Part shown: positions 1 to 11,649 of the stretch, in pieces | How the letters are laid out: the number at the start of each line of letters is the position of its first letter | Numbering within the stretch: the stretch's first letter is position 1 | Assembly (NCBI RefSeq): GCF_016808335.1 | Contig: NC_053148.1 | Span: 12,584,063-12,648,062 of the forward strand | Source: Panicum virgatum | Taxonomy: Eukaryota; Streptophyta; Magnoliopsida; Poales; Poaceae | Length of the DNA stretch: 64,000 nt | Direction: 5' to 3' | Program-made: the position numbers and the translations under genes | Notes under the pieces: generated by a model | Databases searched by the model: none | Told to the model about the DNA's origin: nothing | What the model saw: the letters and a program-made list of their open reading frames with translations, nothing else

Positions 1-466
1 GGCATACACCAACAAAATCCTAACGGAGAGGCCGGATTTTTGGTCGTATGGGATGTCGCCCGCCGAGCGCCAGTCCAAGCTCAAGGTGTACACCGACGCA
101 CTGCAGCGCCTGGCGGAGAAGGGGCTTATGGCGACCGCCGTCGTCGCCAACTTTCACTGGTAGAGGGTGCTCCCCCTCATGGAGAGGAAGCTCCCCATCT
201 ACAAGCTAACGTCGGGGGCCCTGTCCGTGGGCTCGCGGATGATGGCGGAGCTACTCTCCCACGACATCACCGCCCAGAGAGCGAGGCGCACGGTGGCGCC
301 CCCACGACCGACCCCGTGGATCTCTGGGGAATCAAGATGCGCCCCGAAGCGGGGGTACATCCAGCTGGTAAGATTCATTCCTGTGCACTGGTTGTTTGCG
401 TTATCATCCCTCCCTTTCCCTTTCTAATTCTTGCCGCGTTCATAGGGACTGAGTCGTCACGGGTAC

Positions 467-746
467 TGTGACACCCCGGCCCAGGGCTTAATAGGATTAA
501 TAGGATACTCATACCAACAAGTTGCAACTTCTTTTCCGGAAGCCGGTCACCAAAGAACTCCGAGATTAAGCGTGCTTGGCCCGGAGCAATTTGGGTATGG
601 GTGACCGACCCAGAAGTTATTCCCGGGTGCGCACGAGTGAGGACAAAGTGTGCAGAAAAGACATGTGTGGGTCTGTGAGGGCAGTCTATGTCCTAGAAAG
701 CTGTTAGATATAAGCGGGCTTGGCCTCGGGGAGGCGGGACATTACA
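467..746 (+). repeat. 5' LTR of the TRIM-like element
   Basis: 280 bp, TG...CA type termini. It is nearly identical to 1021-1300, with a handful of substitutions, indicating fairly recent insertion. Confidence 0.92.
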
Positions 747-749
747 AAA

Positions 750-762
750 TGGTATCAGAGCC
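750..762 (+). promoter_or_regulatory. Primer binding site (tRNA-iMet) of the TRIM-like element
   Basis: TGGTATCAGAGCC is the usual complement of the 3' end of plant initiator tRNA-Met, three bases downstream of the 5' LTR. Confidence 0.9.
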
Positions 763-1020
763 GATTCTCGCGGTTTCACGCGCACGTACGGGCGTAAGTG
801 CGGAGGCATGAGCACGGGTGCGTGGGGGCGCAGATGCCACCGGCATGTGCACGGGCGCGTGGCGGGTCAGTGCGCGGGCATCTGAGATGCGCCATTGGCA
901 CTGGATGCACAGACGTGTCACAGGGACCATTGGCACTGGACGTACGAGACGTGGCCAAGAGAGGACGTTCCTGGTTTGGGATTGACCGACGGGGACGTCG
1001 GTCTCTTAAGGGGGTGAGTA

Positions 1021-1300
1021 TGTGACACCCCGGCCCAGGGCTTAATAGGATTAATAGGATACTCATACTAACAAGTTGCAACTTCTTTTCCGGAAGCCGG
1101 TCTCCAAAGAACTCTGAGGTTAAGCGTGCTTGGCCCGGAGCAATTTGGGGATGGGTGACCGACCAGTAAGTTATTCCCGGGTGCGCACGAGTGAGGACAA
1201 AGTGTGCAGAAAAGACATGTGTTGGTCTGTGAGGGCAGTCTATGTCCTAGAAAGCTGTCAGATGTAAGCGGGCCCAGCCTCGAGGAGGCGGGACGTTACA
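1021..1300 (+). repeat. 3' LTR of the TRIM-like element
   Basis: Direct repeat of 467-746, preceded by a purine-rich tract and followed by the ggtac target duplication. Confidence 0.92.
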
Positions 1301-1415
1301 GGTACATCTCAAACCCCCCGCTCCTGAGACCCGCGCCGCGAACCGCCAACACGAGGAGTTGGAGAAGAAGCGGAAGGATGCTGAGAAGCAACGTCGTGAT
1401 AGGAAGAGGAGGGAG

Positions 1416-1824
1416 AAGTTAAAGCACGACAAGCTGAACAGGGAGCAGGAGAGGTAGGGCCTCTCGCCGCTGCCCACGCCTGAGTCCACGCCGGAACCGG
1501 ACGACGACTCCTCGTCCGACGACGTCGACCCCTCGTCCGACGACGTCGACCCCTCGGTGTTCGAGGACCTCGACACGGGGGTGGCCGGGGACCGGCCATC
1601 GGGCCAGCTGCAGGCCGGCGCCAAAACTCCAAGTTAAAGCACGACAAGTTGAACAGGGAGCAGGAGAGGTAGGGCCTCTCGCCGCTGCCCACGCCCGAGT
1701 CCACGCCAGAACCGGACGACGACTCCTCGTCCGACGACGTCGACCCCTCGGTGTTCGAGGACCTTGACACGGGGGTGGCCGGGGACCGACCAACGGGCCA
1801 GCTGCAGGCCGGCGCCAAAACTCC
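1416..1824 (+). repeat. Tandem duplication inside the antisense ORF (215 and 194 bp)
   Basis: The block from aagttaaagcacgacaag to ggcgccaaaactcc occurs at 1416-1630 and 1631-1824. The first copy carries one extra 21-bp unit (tcgtccgacgacgtcgaccc type), which accounts for the length difference. It encodes a Ser/Asp-rich linker (SSDDVDPS) in the accessory ORF. Confidence 0.9.
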
Positions 1825-4072
1825 AGCGTCGGCGGCGGTTGAGAGGGCGCCCGCGGCGCCGGCGTTGGCGGTGGGTGGAAGGATGCTCGCGGCGCTAGAG
1901 CTAGCGGCGGGAGGGAGGATGCCTGCAGCCTCAGGAGAGGTGACCCTCGGGCGGATGCCGCCACCGAGGGGTCAAGCTAGCGCGGGGGTGCCGCGCACCG
2001 GCCAATCGACAGGAGCTGGCGGGGCAGGTGAAAGTCCCAAGGAGCTCGAGGAAGCGCAGGATGAGCGCTATTTCGAGGTAAGTAGTTTTTTTACCGGTCC
2101 TGTCCTTTAGTCGGTTCCCTCGTCCCTGCTGATTTCGGCTTTTCCCAATTCGGTTTAGCCTGAAGGTCGCCGCGACTGCTCCCCCGTTGGCGCTTACCAA
2201 GGCTCTTAAGTCGGGAGCGAGTGCCACGCCACGCACGGCGGTGCAGCCCCCGACCGAAGGGCCTCAGACTGCGGAGGAGATCGTCGCGGATGTTCGGGCG
2301 CAAGCGGACGCGGGCGACTCTGGTCGAAGCAGCGCGGAGGACGCTGCTCGGCCGGGTGCCGAGGAAGAGGCCGGCCGGGCAGCACGAAAGATGCTGCCCG
2401 GCTGGATGCCGGAGAAGAAGCCGGCCATGGTGGCGCGGAGGATGCCACCCGGCCGGGTACCGAAAACGAGGAGGCCGGCGGAACCGCAGCGGAGCGGCCT
2501 GCTGGTCAGATAAAAGAAGGTGGCCCCACCCTGGAGTCTAGGGGGCGGGGACGAGGCGGCCGCTGCGGCGGCGGCGGCAGCAGAAGTGGCGCCGGCGGAG
2601 GACGTGCCGGAGGAGGACGTCCCGAAGCGAGAGGTTTCGGAGCTGGTCGAGGACCCTGGGGAGGTCACCTCGAGGTCCGCATTCGGCATCGTCAGCCCGT
2701 TTGCCGACATCGCTACCACCTCCGAGGGTGGCCTTGTTGATGGACCGTCTGGGTGGCCCAGCGAGGTGGTGCGTTGAGCGATTATCCAGCCCGGGGTCCC
2801 TGATGAAATCGTCCGCGCCGAGTGGGACGAAGACGAAGTCTGGCAGGCGCAGCTCGACATTGGTGCCTAGATCAATGCCAGTATCGATCGTGCCTTGCAG
2901 CTCCACTAGGAGGAGAAATTCAATGTCAACACAATAAGCGCCTCTCTTGCTTTTTGCTTGTTTCTAATCGCGTCTGTGTGGCGTCCGCTCATGTCATTTT
3001 TTCGCAACAGCTGATGGCCATGTTGCGTGACAACAGCGTGAAGCTGGCCCAACTGTACTCCAGGGTGGACTGGCTCGAGAAGTACAGCGCCAGCCTAGGC
3101 GTGCGGCTGGGCGAAGCCGACGCCCAGGTGTCTGCCCTGGAGGCACGGAACCGTGTGCTGGAGCGGGAGCTGGCCCGGGCCAACGGCGAGCGCGATGCGC
3201 AGAGGGCTGTGGCCGAGAGGAAGGCCCAGGAGGTCGAATCACAAGCGCCAGTAGACGGGAGAACACAGAAGCCCTTGCGGCGGGGGCGGCGCAGCTCCAG
3301 CGCCAAGAGACGGCCATTGGATCGCTCGTCGGTGCCCTCGCGTAGAGGGATGCTCTCCTCGAGGTGCAGGGGGAGGCCTTCCGTGACGCAGAGACCGCCC
3401 TCAAAGAGAGGGGGGCCTCTGTGTCGGCGCTCCTGCAGCAGGTAGATGTCGCACGGGTGCATCTGGAGGAGGAGAAAGGGCGCACCGAGGGTAAGTACTA
3501 AAATTCGCTCAAGTTAATTTTAGTTCGCCGGAACTTATCTTTGTTTTTGCTCAGCGCTGCGGAAGGCAGTGGTGGACGAGACCACGGCGAAAGAGGCCCT
3601 CCAGGTTGTGTACTCGTCAGTGTAGAAGGATTACGAGGACCTGGAGGGGGCCATCATCGCCGTATGCCAAGGGCTCAAGGGGGAGGGCATGTCTGGCAGC
3701 TCGTTGGCCAGTCGCCTGATGTCCTTGGGCGATCGGCTGATCGAACGCCTCAAGGGTGCCCTCCGCCTCAGCGTCCGGAAGGCCCTCGGCGTCGTCTTGA
3801 CGCACTACATCATCAACTTCAAGCAGCTGGCCATGGGCTACATCATCCCCGATGGCAATGAGGACACCGCGGTCAGCGCTATGGAGCAAGCCGATGCGGC
3901 CGCCGAGGGTGCCGCCTCCGCCTTGGCCAACTTTTTTGAGGGCGACCTTCTCCCGGATGCCGAAGATGACGAAGACGAGGGCCTGCGCGATGGGGAGGGT
4001 GATCGAGACAGTCTAGGCCGTGAAGCCCATGATAATAAATTAGGATTTTGTTTTAATCGTCTTCCTGTGTAA

Positions 4073-4582
4073 GAAAACAGAGAAGTAATGTTGACAGTGT
4101 GGCCGTTCGAGGCCTTCGTGTATCCATGCACATCGTTTTATTTACTATATTTTCATGCTCTCGTGTGTGGCTTAGATAAATTTCTGCGAGGATTTTCGCG
4201 TTCATAAGCGACTTAGGCGTACGGAAGTGAGTGGGGATGCCATATCCCGGAGGCATGGGCGGTCCCGCGGCTCGGCCAGCCCCGTCCTGTAGTTGCTTAT
4301 GCCTCGCGTCCATTTTTCTAGGTGTATGAGAGGCTTAGGTACGAAAATTTTTCAAAAAAGCAGTGGCATTTTGGGGACGTTTGCCCCCCCCCCCCCCCGC
4401 TATAGCCTCCGAGGGAGGCTTGGTTTTGCTGAGGGCAAAACTAAGTCTCACTCAGTGTTACGTGTGCATCCGAGCCCCCGAGGGTTCGGATGTTTCCCAA
4501 AAGGTTCGCAAGTAAAGCGTACTCTTTATTATTTTGGGAACTTAAAGTACAAGTACAAAATATATATAAAGAGCTTGGAATT
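4073..4582. other. Spacer between antisense ORF and integrase
   Basis: No gene seen. It holds a C homopolymer (about 4386-4399) and AT-rich DNA where the two convergent reading directions of the retrotransposon meet. Transcript 3' ends from both strands could fall here, but no clear poly(A) signal decides it. Confidence 0.5.
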
Positions 4583-5778
4583 TCAAGGATCGAAGCGACA
4601 TAGCTGTTGAATGTTCCAAGTGTTGGTGAAGACTTCACCCTTCCCGTTAGCTAGCTTGTAGGTGCCATGCTTGACGACTTCTGCGACGATGTACGGGCCT
4701 TCCCAAGGCGGGGTGAGCTTGCGGCACCCTCGGCTGTCCTGCCGGAGCCTCAACACTAGGTCTCCCTTGCTGAGGTCTCGACGCCGAACCCTCTGTGCTT
4801 GGTATCGTCGTAGGAATTGCTGGTATCGTGCCGAATGTAGGAGCGCCACATCTTGAGCCTCGTCCACCTTATCTAGAGTGTCCTTGCGGGCCTGCTGGTT
4901 TTGCTGCTCTTGGTAAGCTTTGAGCCTCGGGGACCCATACTCCAAGTCAGTGGGGAGGATGGCATCGGCGCCGTAGACGAGGAAGAACGGGGTGAAGCCC
5001 GTGGCTCCGCCCAGGGTCATTCATAGGCTCCAGATGACCGAGTGTAGCTCCGTGAGCCATCTCTGGCCAAACTTGTTCAACTTGTTGAAGATTCTTGGCT
5101 TGAGGCCTTGCAGGATCATGCCATTGGCACGTTCTACTTGGCCGTTCGTTTGCGGATGCGCCACAACCAACCAATCCACGTGTATGTGGTAGTCATCGCA
5201 GAACGCCAAGAACTTCCTTCCCGTCAACTGGGTGCCATTGTCCGTGATGATCGAATTTGGGACCACGAACCTGTAGATTATGTCGGTGAAGAACTGCACG
5301 GCCTGCTCGGATTTGATTTTGGCGATGGGCCTAGCCTCGATCCACTTGGAGAACTTGTCAATCGCTACCAGCAAGTGGGTGAAGCCCCCAGGCGCTTTCT
5401 GCAACGGTCCGACGAGGTCCAGTCCCCACACGGCGAAAGGCCATGTGATGGGGTTGGTCTACAGAGCATGAGCTGGAAGATGCGTTTGACAGGCGTAGAA
5501 CTGGCAACCCTCGTCCGCATAATTTCAGTGGCATCGGTGACTGCTGTGGGCCAGTAAAAGTCCTGCCTGAACGCGTTGCCCACGAGGGTGCGTGGTGCCG
5601 CGTGGTGGCCGCAAACTCCGGCGTGGATGTCTCGGAGCAGCTCCCTGCCCTCGAGAATTGGGATGCAACGCTGCAGAACACCCGAGGGAATGCGCTTGTA
5701 CAGCTCATCGTCAATCAAGACGAAAGATTTGGCCCGCCTGGCGATGTGCCGTGCCTGAGCGCGATCCGAGGATAGCAC
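4583..5778 (-). pseudogene. Integrase domain of the Tat-like pol
   Basis: The catalytic core reads MWGLDLVGPLQKAPGGFTHL from 5431, with DKFSKWIEA, TDNGTQLTG and HPQTNGQVERANG, which is the D,D-35-E arrangement of retroviral-type integrases. Upstream (5778-5365) is the N-terminal zinc-binding region (HAGVCGHHA), whose second half runs out of frame. Downstream (5020-4583) is the C-terminal part (TGFTPFFLVYGADAILPTDL), in the same frame after a stop near 5021. Known role: inserting the element's cDNA into the chromosome. The breaks make this copy non-functional. Confidence 0.88.
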
Positions 5779-6049
5779 CCCTCGGTTTATCCAGTTGAAA
5801 TACTAGTCGCGCCAGTCTTGAGAAGGTGGGGCCTCGTCAATCTGCATTGCCTCGGTCTCGTCCACCGAGGAAATCTCGGTCTCTGTCTCCATGGCCTCGG
5901 ACTCCTCCGCCGAGGGGTCCTTGGCCGAGGGCTCGGCGATCATTAGCCCCCGAGGGTTCGTTGGTCATTCCGCTAGCCTTCGCTGCATATTTGAGATTGA
6001 CGAATGGTTTGGCGAGGTCACGGGTGAAGACGTTCGGGGGAATGGTGGT

Positions 6050-6497
6050 TCACCCAGACACAATCTTGGCTAGCTCGTCCGCCTCCTCGTTGTACTTGCA
6101 TGCGATGTGGTTGATCTCGAGGCCGTTGAACTTGTCTTCGAGGCGGCACACTGCATTGCAGTATGCCTCCATCCTTGAGTCGTGGCAGCTAGATTCTTTC
6201 ATCACCTGGTCGATGACCAGTTGGGAGTCTCCCCCGCATGTCGAGTCGTTTGATGCCAAGTTCGATGGCGATGCGGAGGCCGCTGAGGATGGCCTCGTAC
6301 TCCGCCATGTTTTTGGATGCTGGGAAGTGAAGACGTACCACGTAGCACATATGTACTCCGAGGGGTGAGATGAAAAGGAGGCCAGCGCCTGTGCTAGTTA
6401 TCATCACCGACCCGTCGAAGTACATAGTCCAACACTCTGCTTTAATTTGCGGTGGGGGCAGCTGAGTGTCAGTCCACTCAGCAATGAAGTCTGCCAA
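6050..6497 (-). pseudogene. RNase H domain of the Tat-like pol
   Basis: The order is WTMYFDGS, MAEYEAILSGLRIA, DSQLVIDQV and NEEADELAK, covering the four acidic active-site motifs of retroelement RNase H. The domain normally removes RNA from the RNA-DNA hybrid during reverse transcription. The frame changes near 6250, between the second and third motifs, so it is broken. It lies between RT (right) and integrase (left), the normal gypsy order. A stretch at 5780-6049 between RNase H and integrase is the degenerate connection. Confidence 0.85.
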
Positions 6498-6560
6498 GAC
6501 TTGGGATTAGATCGCCTTGCGGGGTGCATAGGTGAGAGCCTCTCCCATAAGTTCCACAGA

Positions 6561-7650
6561 CTACTTGGCTATTCTACCTGTGACTTCCCTATTGTGGACT
6601 ATCTCTCCCAGAGGGAAGGACGAGACCACGGTGACGGGATGAGCCTCGAAGTAGTGGCACAGCTTGCACCGAGCCAGGACCACTGCGTAAAGCAACTTCT
6701 GGATCTGTGGATACCGTGTCTTTGTCTCGAACAGCACTTCAGTGATGAAGTACACCGGCCGTTGGACAAGCAAAGCGTGCCCCTCCTCTTGTCTCTCCAC
6801 AACGATGGCTGCACAGACCACCTGGGTCGTTGCAGCTACATATAGGTAAAGGGGCTCGCTGCCTACTGGCGGTGTCAGGATTGGGGCATGAGTGAGCGAC
6901 TGCTTGAGCCTGTCGAGGGCTTCCTGAGCCTTGGGGTCCATGAACAGCGCTTGCTTTTCCTCAGGAGTCGGTACAGAGGCAAGTCCTTTCTCACCGAGAC
7001 GTGAGATGAAACGGCTAAGGGCTGCCAAGCAACCCATGACCTTCTACACTGCCTTTAGGTCTCGGATCGGTCCTATCCGAGTGATGGCCGAAACTTTCTC
7101 AGGGTCGGGTTCGATGCTAAGCTGGGAGACAATGAAGCCCAAGAGCATGCCTCGAGGCACTCCGAACACGCATTTTTCTGGATTGAGTTTTACCCCCTTG
7201 GCTCTAAGGCAATCGAACGTGATCTTGAGATCGGTCACCAGGTCATTAGGCTCCTTGGATTACACAATGATGTCATCGACGTAAGCTTCTACGATCCGCC
7301 CGATATGGTCCCTAAACACGTGGAGCATACACCGCTGATAGGTAGCTCCGGCGTTTCTAAGGCCAAATGGCATCGTGACGTAGCAATACATACCGAAGGG
7401 TGTGATAAAAGAAGTTGCGAGCAGGTCGGACTCTTTCATTTTTATTTGATGCTAACCATAATAAGCATCAAGAAAGGACAAAACTTCACACCCCACAGTT
7501 GAATCAACTATTTGATCAATTCGTGGCAAAGAAAAGGGAACTTTTGGACATGCTTTATTTAAACCAGTATAATCTACACACATCCTCCACTTCCCATTCT
7601 TTTTCTTAACTAGTATAGGATTAGCTAGCCACTTGGGATGGAATACCTCC
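6561..7650 (-). pseudogene. Reverse transcriptase domain of the Tat-like pol
   Basis: The minus strand carries NAGATYQRCM, then the catalytic YVDDIIV at about 7268-7290, a stop just after it at 7258-7260, then LNPEKCVFGVPRGMLLGFIVS and the connection region ending near 6561 (KQALFMDPKAQEALDRLKQS). These are the conserved gypsy RT palm and thumb motifs. The fingers region at 7400-7650 is more AT-rich and interrupted. The enzyme normally copies element RNA into DNA in the virus-like particle; this copy cannot be full length. Confidence 0.85.
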
Positions 7651-7807
7651 TTGATGAATCCGGCCGCAAAAGCTTATGCACCTCCTCACCGATTGCCCGG
7701 CGCTTGAGCTTGTCGAAGTGTCGCAGGCGTTGCTTCACCGGCTTGGAGTTGGGCTGGATGTCAAGGGAGTGCTCGGCGACCTCCCTCGGTATGCCAGGCA
7801 TCTCTTT

Positions 7808-8776
7808 CTATTTGTTGTCGAGGGTAGCGCTGATCTTCAGTGCCTTGCCGTCGAGGCAGTTCAGATCAAGGAGCACCTCCTTGACACCCTCGACAGGCTC
7901 GAAACTGCCTGCGTGTCGGTGAGCGGAGTCCATGGCCTCGTTCGCCATCTTCTCCAAGTCGGCAGCGAGGGCTTCATCCTCTGTCAAGGCCTCGGCGCGC
8001 TGGACGCACTCGACGTCGCACTCGTTGGCGTGCTCGAATGATGGGCCGACTGTGATGGCGCCCTTCGGGCCTGGCATCTTCATCTTGAGGTAGGTGTAGT
8101 TCAGGACCGCCATGAACTTGGCATAACACGCCCGTCCCAGAATGGCATGGCATGCTCCATGGAATCCCACCACCTCGAAGGTGAGCACTTCCTTGCAGAA
8201 GTTAGCCGGCGTGCCGAAGTAGACGGGAAGATCGATCTGTCCGAGGGGCTGGACTTGCTTTCCCGGTGCGACGCCGTGGAACGGCGACGTACTGGGGCGT
8301 AGCTTGTCCAAGCCGATCCCCATGAGCTCCAAGGTGTGCGCGTACATGATGTCGAGGTTGCTGCCTAAGTCCATAAGCACCTTGGAGAACCGGGTGTTGT
8401 CGATGACTGGATCAACGACAAGCGGGTACTGCCCTGGATTCGGGATGTAGTCGGGGTGGTCCTCACGGCTGAAGGAGATGGTGTCCTCCGACCAGTCGAG
8501 GTAGAATGACGTGGCCTTGTGGACAGAGAAGACCTCTCGGCGCGCACGCTTGCGCTGCCGAGGGATCATGCTCGCCTTTGGCCCGCCGAAGATAAAGAGC
8601 ACGTTCTCCACCGAGGGGTAGCCGTCGCCGCCCTTGTCCTCCACGTCCTTCTTCTTGTCCTCTTCGTTTTGGCAGAGGCGGTTGAAGTACTTGCATAGCA
8701 TGTCGCACTGCTCGAGGATATGATTGACCGAGCCCTTATGATAGTGGCACAGCTTCTTGAACATGTCATCGAACAA
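7808..8776 (-). pseudogene. Protease region of the Tat-like gag-pol
   Basis: This 322-codon open stretch includes VLMDLGSNLDIMYAHTLE, where retropepsins have a D-[ST]-G-[AS] active site; here the read is DLGSN, an unusual form common in this grass group. ILGRACYAKFMAVLNYTYLK follows as the C-terminal ILG motif. The protein would cut the gag-pol polyprotein. It is open throughout, but its neighbours are broken. It joins gag on the right and RT on the left. Confidence 0.8.
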
Positions 8777-10954
8777 GCCGCCGTCTCGAGGGGGTCCTCG
8801 GGGACCTTTGCGATCAGGGGTGACGATGAGGGCCTTGTTGGAGTCCTCCTCCTGCCCTTGACTGCACTGGTTCTGCGGGCCCTTCTTCTTTCCCTTCTTG
8901 GTCCACCTCTACTTCTTCGCAGGAGTCTTGGTCTTGCAGCCCTCCGCGGGCGGATCCTCCTTGCGTTTGCCCTTCTTGCTATCGAAGGTGGCACCGACCG
9001 CCTCCTCGCCGGAGGCGAAGTTGGTGGCGATACCGAACAACTCATTTGCACTGGAGGGAGGGCTCCATCCCAACTCGTGCACTAGGTCCCTATATGTTGT
9101 GCCCAGATGGAAGGCACTGATGATTTCGGAATCGGTGACACTGGGGAGCTCGGTGCACTGCTTGGAGAAGCGACAGATGTAGTCACGCAAGGGCTCGTCG
9201 GGCTGCTGATGACACCCACGGAGATCCCATGAATTCACAGGGCGCACGTAAGTGCCCTAGAAGTTGCCCATGAAGGTCCTAACTAGGTCGTCCCAGTCGT
9301 AGATCTGGTTGGCGGGAAGATGTTCGAGCCATGTACGTGCAGAATCTGCAAGGTGCAGAGGAAGGTTGTGAATGACCACGGTGTCGTCAGTCGCACCGCC
9401 CAGCTGGCAAGCCAGGCGGTAGTCGTTGAGCCAGAGCCCGGGGTCTATCTCTCCCGAGTACTTGGTGAGGGTGGTGGGTTGACGAAAGCGTGGGGGAATG
9501 GAGAAGCGCGGATTTCCCGGCTGAACACGTGGGTGCCCGGGGGCTCCGGCAATGGGCTCCGGTCTTCCTTGCTGTCGTAGCGGCCGCCACGTCGAGGGTG
9601 GTAGCCGTGACCCCCACTATCCTGCTTCTTCTTATTGAGGATGTTGCGGGCGTCGCCGTCATCGGCGTGGCCGCGTGTGTCCCGGATGCGCTCCTTTACA
9701 GGAGGCAACTTGACACGGCCGTGCACCATGAGGGCCTTGGCCCCAACCACCGGGCATACTGAGGGTGCCTTGTCCCTATTCGCTGGCGGGGTGTGCATCG
9801 AGTCCTCGCGTTCTTGTTGTGCAGCTACGCCAGCCTTTGCCGAGGCCGCCGAGCGCATACGAGACGCAGAGCTCTCCGCCTGTTGCACCGTAGCAGCTTC
9901 GAGGAGCACCTGTGCCTCTTTGCGCAGGTTGCGACCTTCAGGCGTAGAGGGCTCGGGCATGGCTCAGAGTAGAAGAGCCGCAGCGGTTATCTTTTGACTG
10001 GCCCTGTTCAAGGCCGGTTGGTGTTCCACGCCGCCTTCCACCAGAATCTGGTCCCGGGCAATCCGTCCTGCCTCTCGGCCTCCCCCACCGCGGATGGAAC
10101 GCTCCTGCTCGAACATGGCGCATAGCTTCTGCATTTGCTCGCGCTCCTCCTAGAGCTGGCCTCATGCGCCCGGAGTTGCTCCAGTTGTGGCTGCTGTAGC
10201 CCCGTGTTCGCCGGGGTGGCCGGTCTAGGCGTTGCAGGCACTACCGGCGGCGCCGCCGGGCCATGCTCTGCGTTTGGCGCGTCATCTTTGTTATCCTCTA
10301 GCTCGACGAGGAAGCACTCTCGAGTGGGATCGTAATCCACTTCGCTGGAGTCGTCGAAGCAGGTGAGGCAGTAGTCCGCCGCAGCCTAAAACGACATAAA
10401 AGCATCGCGATCGCGGACTCCAGAGTAGTCCCACTCCGGGCCATGTGACCGCGCACGAAGACGTACCCCTCATCCGCGGAGCCGGGGTACGAGCCATCAG
10501 GTGTCGACGCGATGAGGTTCCGGATCGAGATCAGGTGATGCCCTGGCAGATCCTCATACGCGCTCATGTTGGTGCTGACGGATGACACATAGGTCGCAGC
10601 AGGAGTGCGCATCCCGAAGGGATGCAACAGCGGCCTAGACGCATCTCCGTTGGCCGGCACTGCTGCCGGTTTTGGCAATGAAGGGGTGGCATTATCCACC
10701 ACGACGCCAGGTTGTGGCACGCCAGCTTCAACCTACATGGGGGAGCTGAGGCGAGCCGCTCTGCGCCGCTCCATGCGTGCCTGCTGCATGCGCTGGCCCG
10801 AGCGCCTCCTGTGCCGGGGCGGTAGTGTCGGAGTGTCGGGATTGGCTCTGTGAGGGAGGAGCTCCATGTCGTAACCATTGCCGGTTGCCATGAACTCCAG
10901 GCTCCCGAATCGGAGCACCGTGCCTGGCGGCAGCAGGTGTGGCCCGCCTGTCAT
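8777..10954 (-). pseudogene. gag region of the Tat-like element
   Basis: The best-preserved part, 9247-8909, reads QPDEPLRDYICRFSKQCTEL and NELFGIATNFASGEEAVGA, the gag core of grass Tat-type elements; FSKQCTEL and ATNFASG are hallmarks. Upstream to about 10950 the minus strand is coding-like (Ala/Pro-rich N-terminal gag) but changes frame several times. Gag would form the capsid around element RNA. No intact CCHC knuckle is obvious. Confidence 0.75.
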
Positions 10955-11360
10955 CTAGAGAGCGAGAGGGTACAAAGGATGATTGTCACGCAGCGAGCCC
11001 CCACCTGGCGTGCCAACTATCGATGTCCGGACCATGCGGTCTAGCACCAACTAGTGATGATGCTGCGTGTCCCTGTCTCTAGATGGTTGATGCAAAAAGA
11101 AACACAATGACACAAGATTTGTCCTGGTTCCGGGCAACGGGGTCGTACGTCTAGCAGGGTGTGCGAGCACTGTATTATCTTGCACCGGGGTGCTTGTAGT
11201 AGGGGGTACAAGTTTGGGCGAGAGAGGGAGAGAAGCTCCCAAATCTCTGCGTATGCTAGGGTTGATTGAGGCAAGTGCCAATATCGGGGAGAACTTGGTG
11301 TGCGTGTGTGTGTGGGAGTTCGCCTTGGAGTTCCGCCCCCTGGGGAGCGGCCTGCCTCCT

Positions 11361-11370
11361 CCTTTTATAG
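11361..11370 (-). promoter_or_regulatory. TATA box of the Tat-like LTR
   Basis: CTATAAAAGG on the minus strand, about 340 bp before the LTR 3' end. It fits an LTR promoter. Confidence 0.6.
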
Positions 11371-11543
11371 GCTTAAGGAGGGGCAGTGTACATGCACGGA
11401 ATGTCCTTGGTTTCGTCAGTCTCTCCCCGAATCGTGGGGAGCAGTTGGCGGTTGCTGTTGCCGAGCACTGTGAGGCATGGCTTCGGGCATCGCCATCGTC
11501 CTGGGAAGCTGTTGACTATGCCTGGGATGTGTCCTTGGCCTGT

Positions 11544-11649
11544 GGCGCCAGTGGACGGCATGGCGATTGCTGTAGGGCACGTCATCCTCTGCGTCTGACG
11601 CCAGTGGGCGGCATGGCGATTGCTGTAGGGCACGTCATCCTCTGCGTCT
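11544..11649. repeat. 53-bp tandem duplication within the LTR
   Basis: The unit around ggcatggcgattgctgtagg occurs twice with a period of 53 bp (11544-11596 and 11597-11649) and few differences. Confidence 0.9.

Larger units (their letters stand above)
467..1300 (+). mobile_element. Complete TRIM/SMART-like mini LTR retrotransposon
   Basis: Two near-identical 280-bp LTRs (467-746 and 1021-1300) start TGTGACACCCCGGCCCAGGG and end in TTACA. They flank a 274-bp internal region with no credible ORF. That region begins with the tRNA-iMet primer site TGGTATCAGAGCC three bases after the first LTR and ends with a purine tract (AAGGGGGTGAG) next to the second. A perfect 5-bp target duplication ggtac lies at 462-466 and 1301-1305. 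Total length is 834 bp. It is non-autonomous and must have borrowed reverse transcriptase and integrase. It splits an exon of the host element's antisense ORF, and removing it with one duplication copy restores reading across the joint. Confidence 0.93.
1..4072 (+). pseudogene. Antisense accessory ORF of the Tat-like element (putative gypsy-type transposon domain)
   Basis: This plus-strand, GC-rich, exon-like sequence is opposite to pol. Conceptual peptides include TERPDFWSYGMSPAERQSKL near the left edge, a coiled-coil stretch with LEARNRVLERELARANGERD near 3150, and an acidic tail ending near 4070. The style matches grass proteins annotated as putative gypsy type transposon (Pfam Transposase_28), known from Tat-lineage accessory ORFs; the Pfam name is from memory. 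Likely introns with good borders are about 369-446, 2080-2159 (gtaagtag to tttag) and 3490-3555 (gtaagta to ctcag). An in-frame TAG at 161-163 and the TRIM insertion break it. Its biological role is unknown. Confidence 0.65.

Noticed and set aside
2264..2860. 198-codon minus-strand frame and other minus-strand frames in 1301-4070
   Set aside because: They are shadows of the plus-strand accessory ORF exons, which have intron borders and coherent peptides.
8720..9085. Plus-strand frames opposite gag
   Set aside because: The minus strand gives recognisable gag motifs here; the plus-strand peptides have none.
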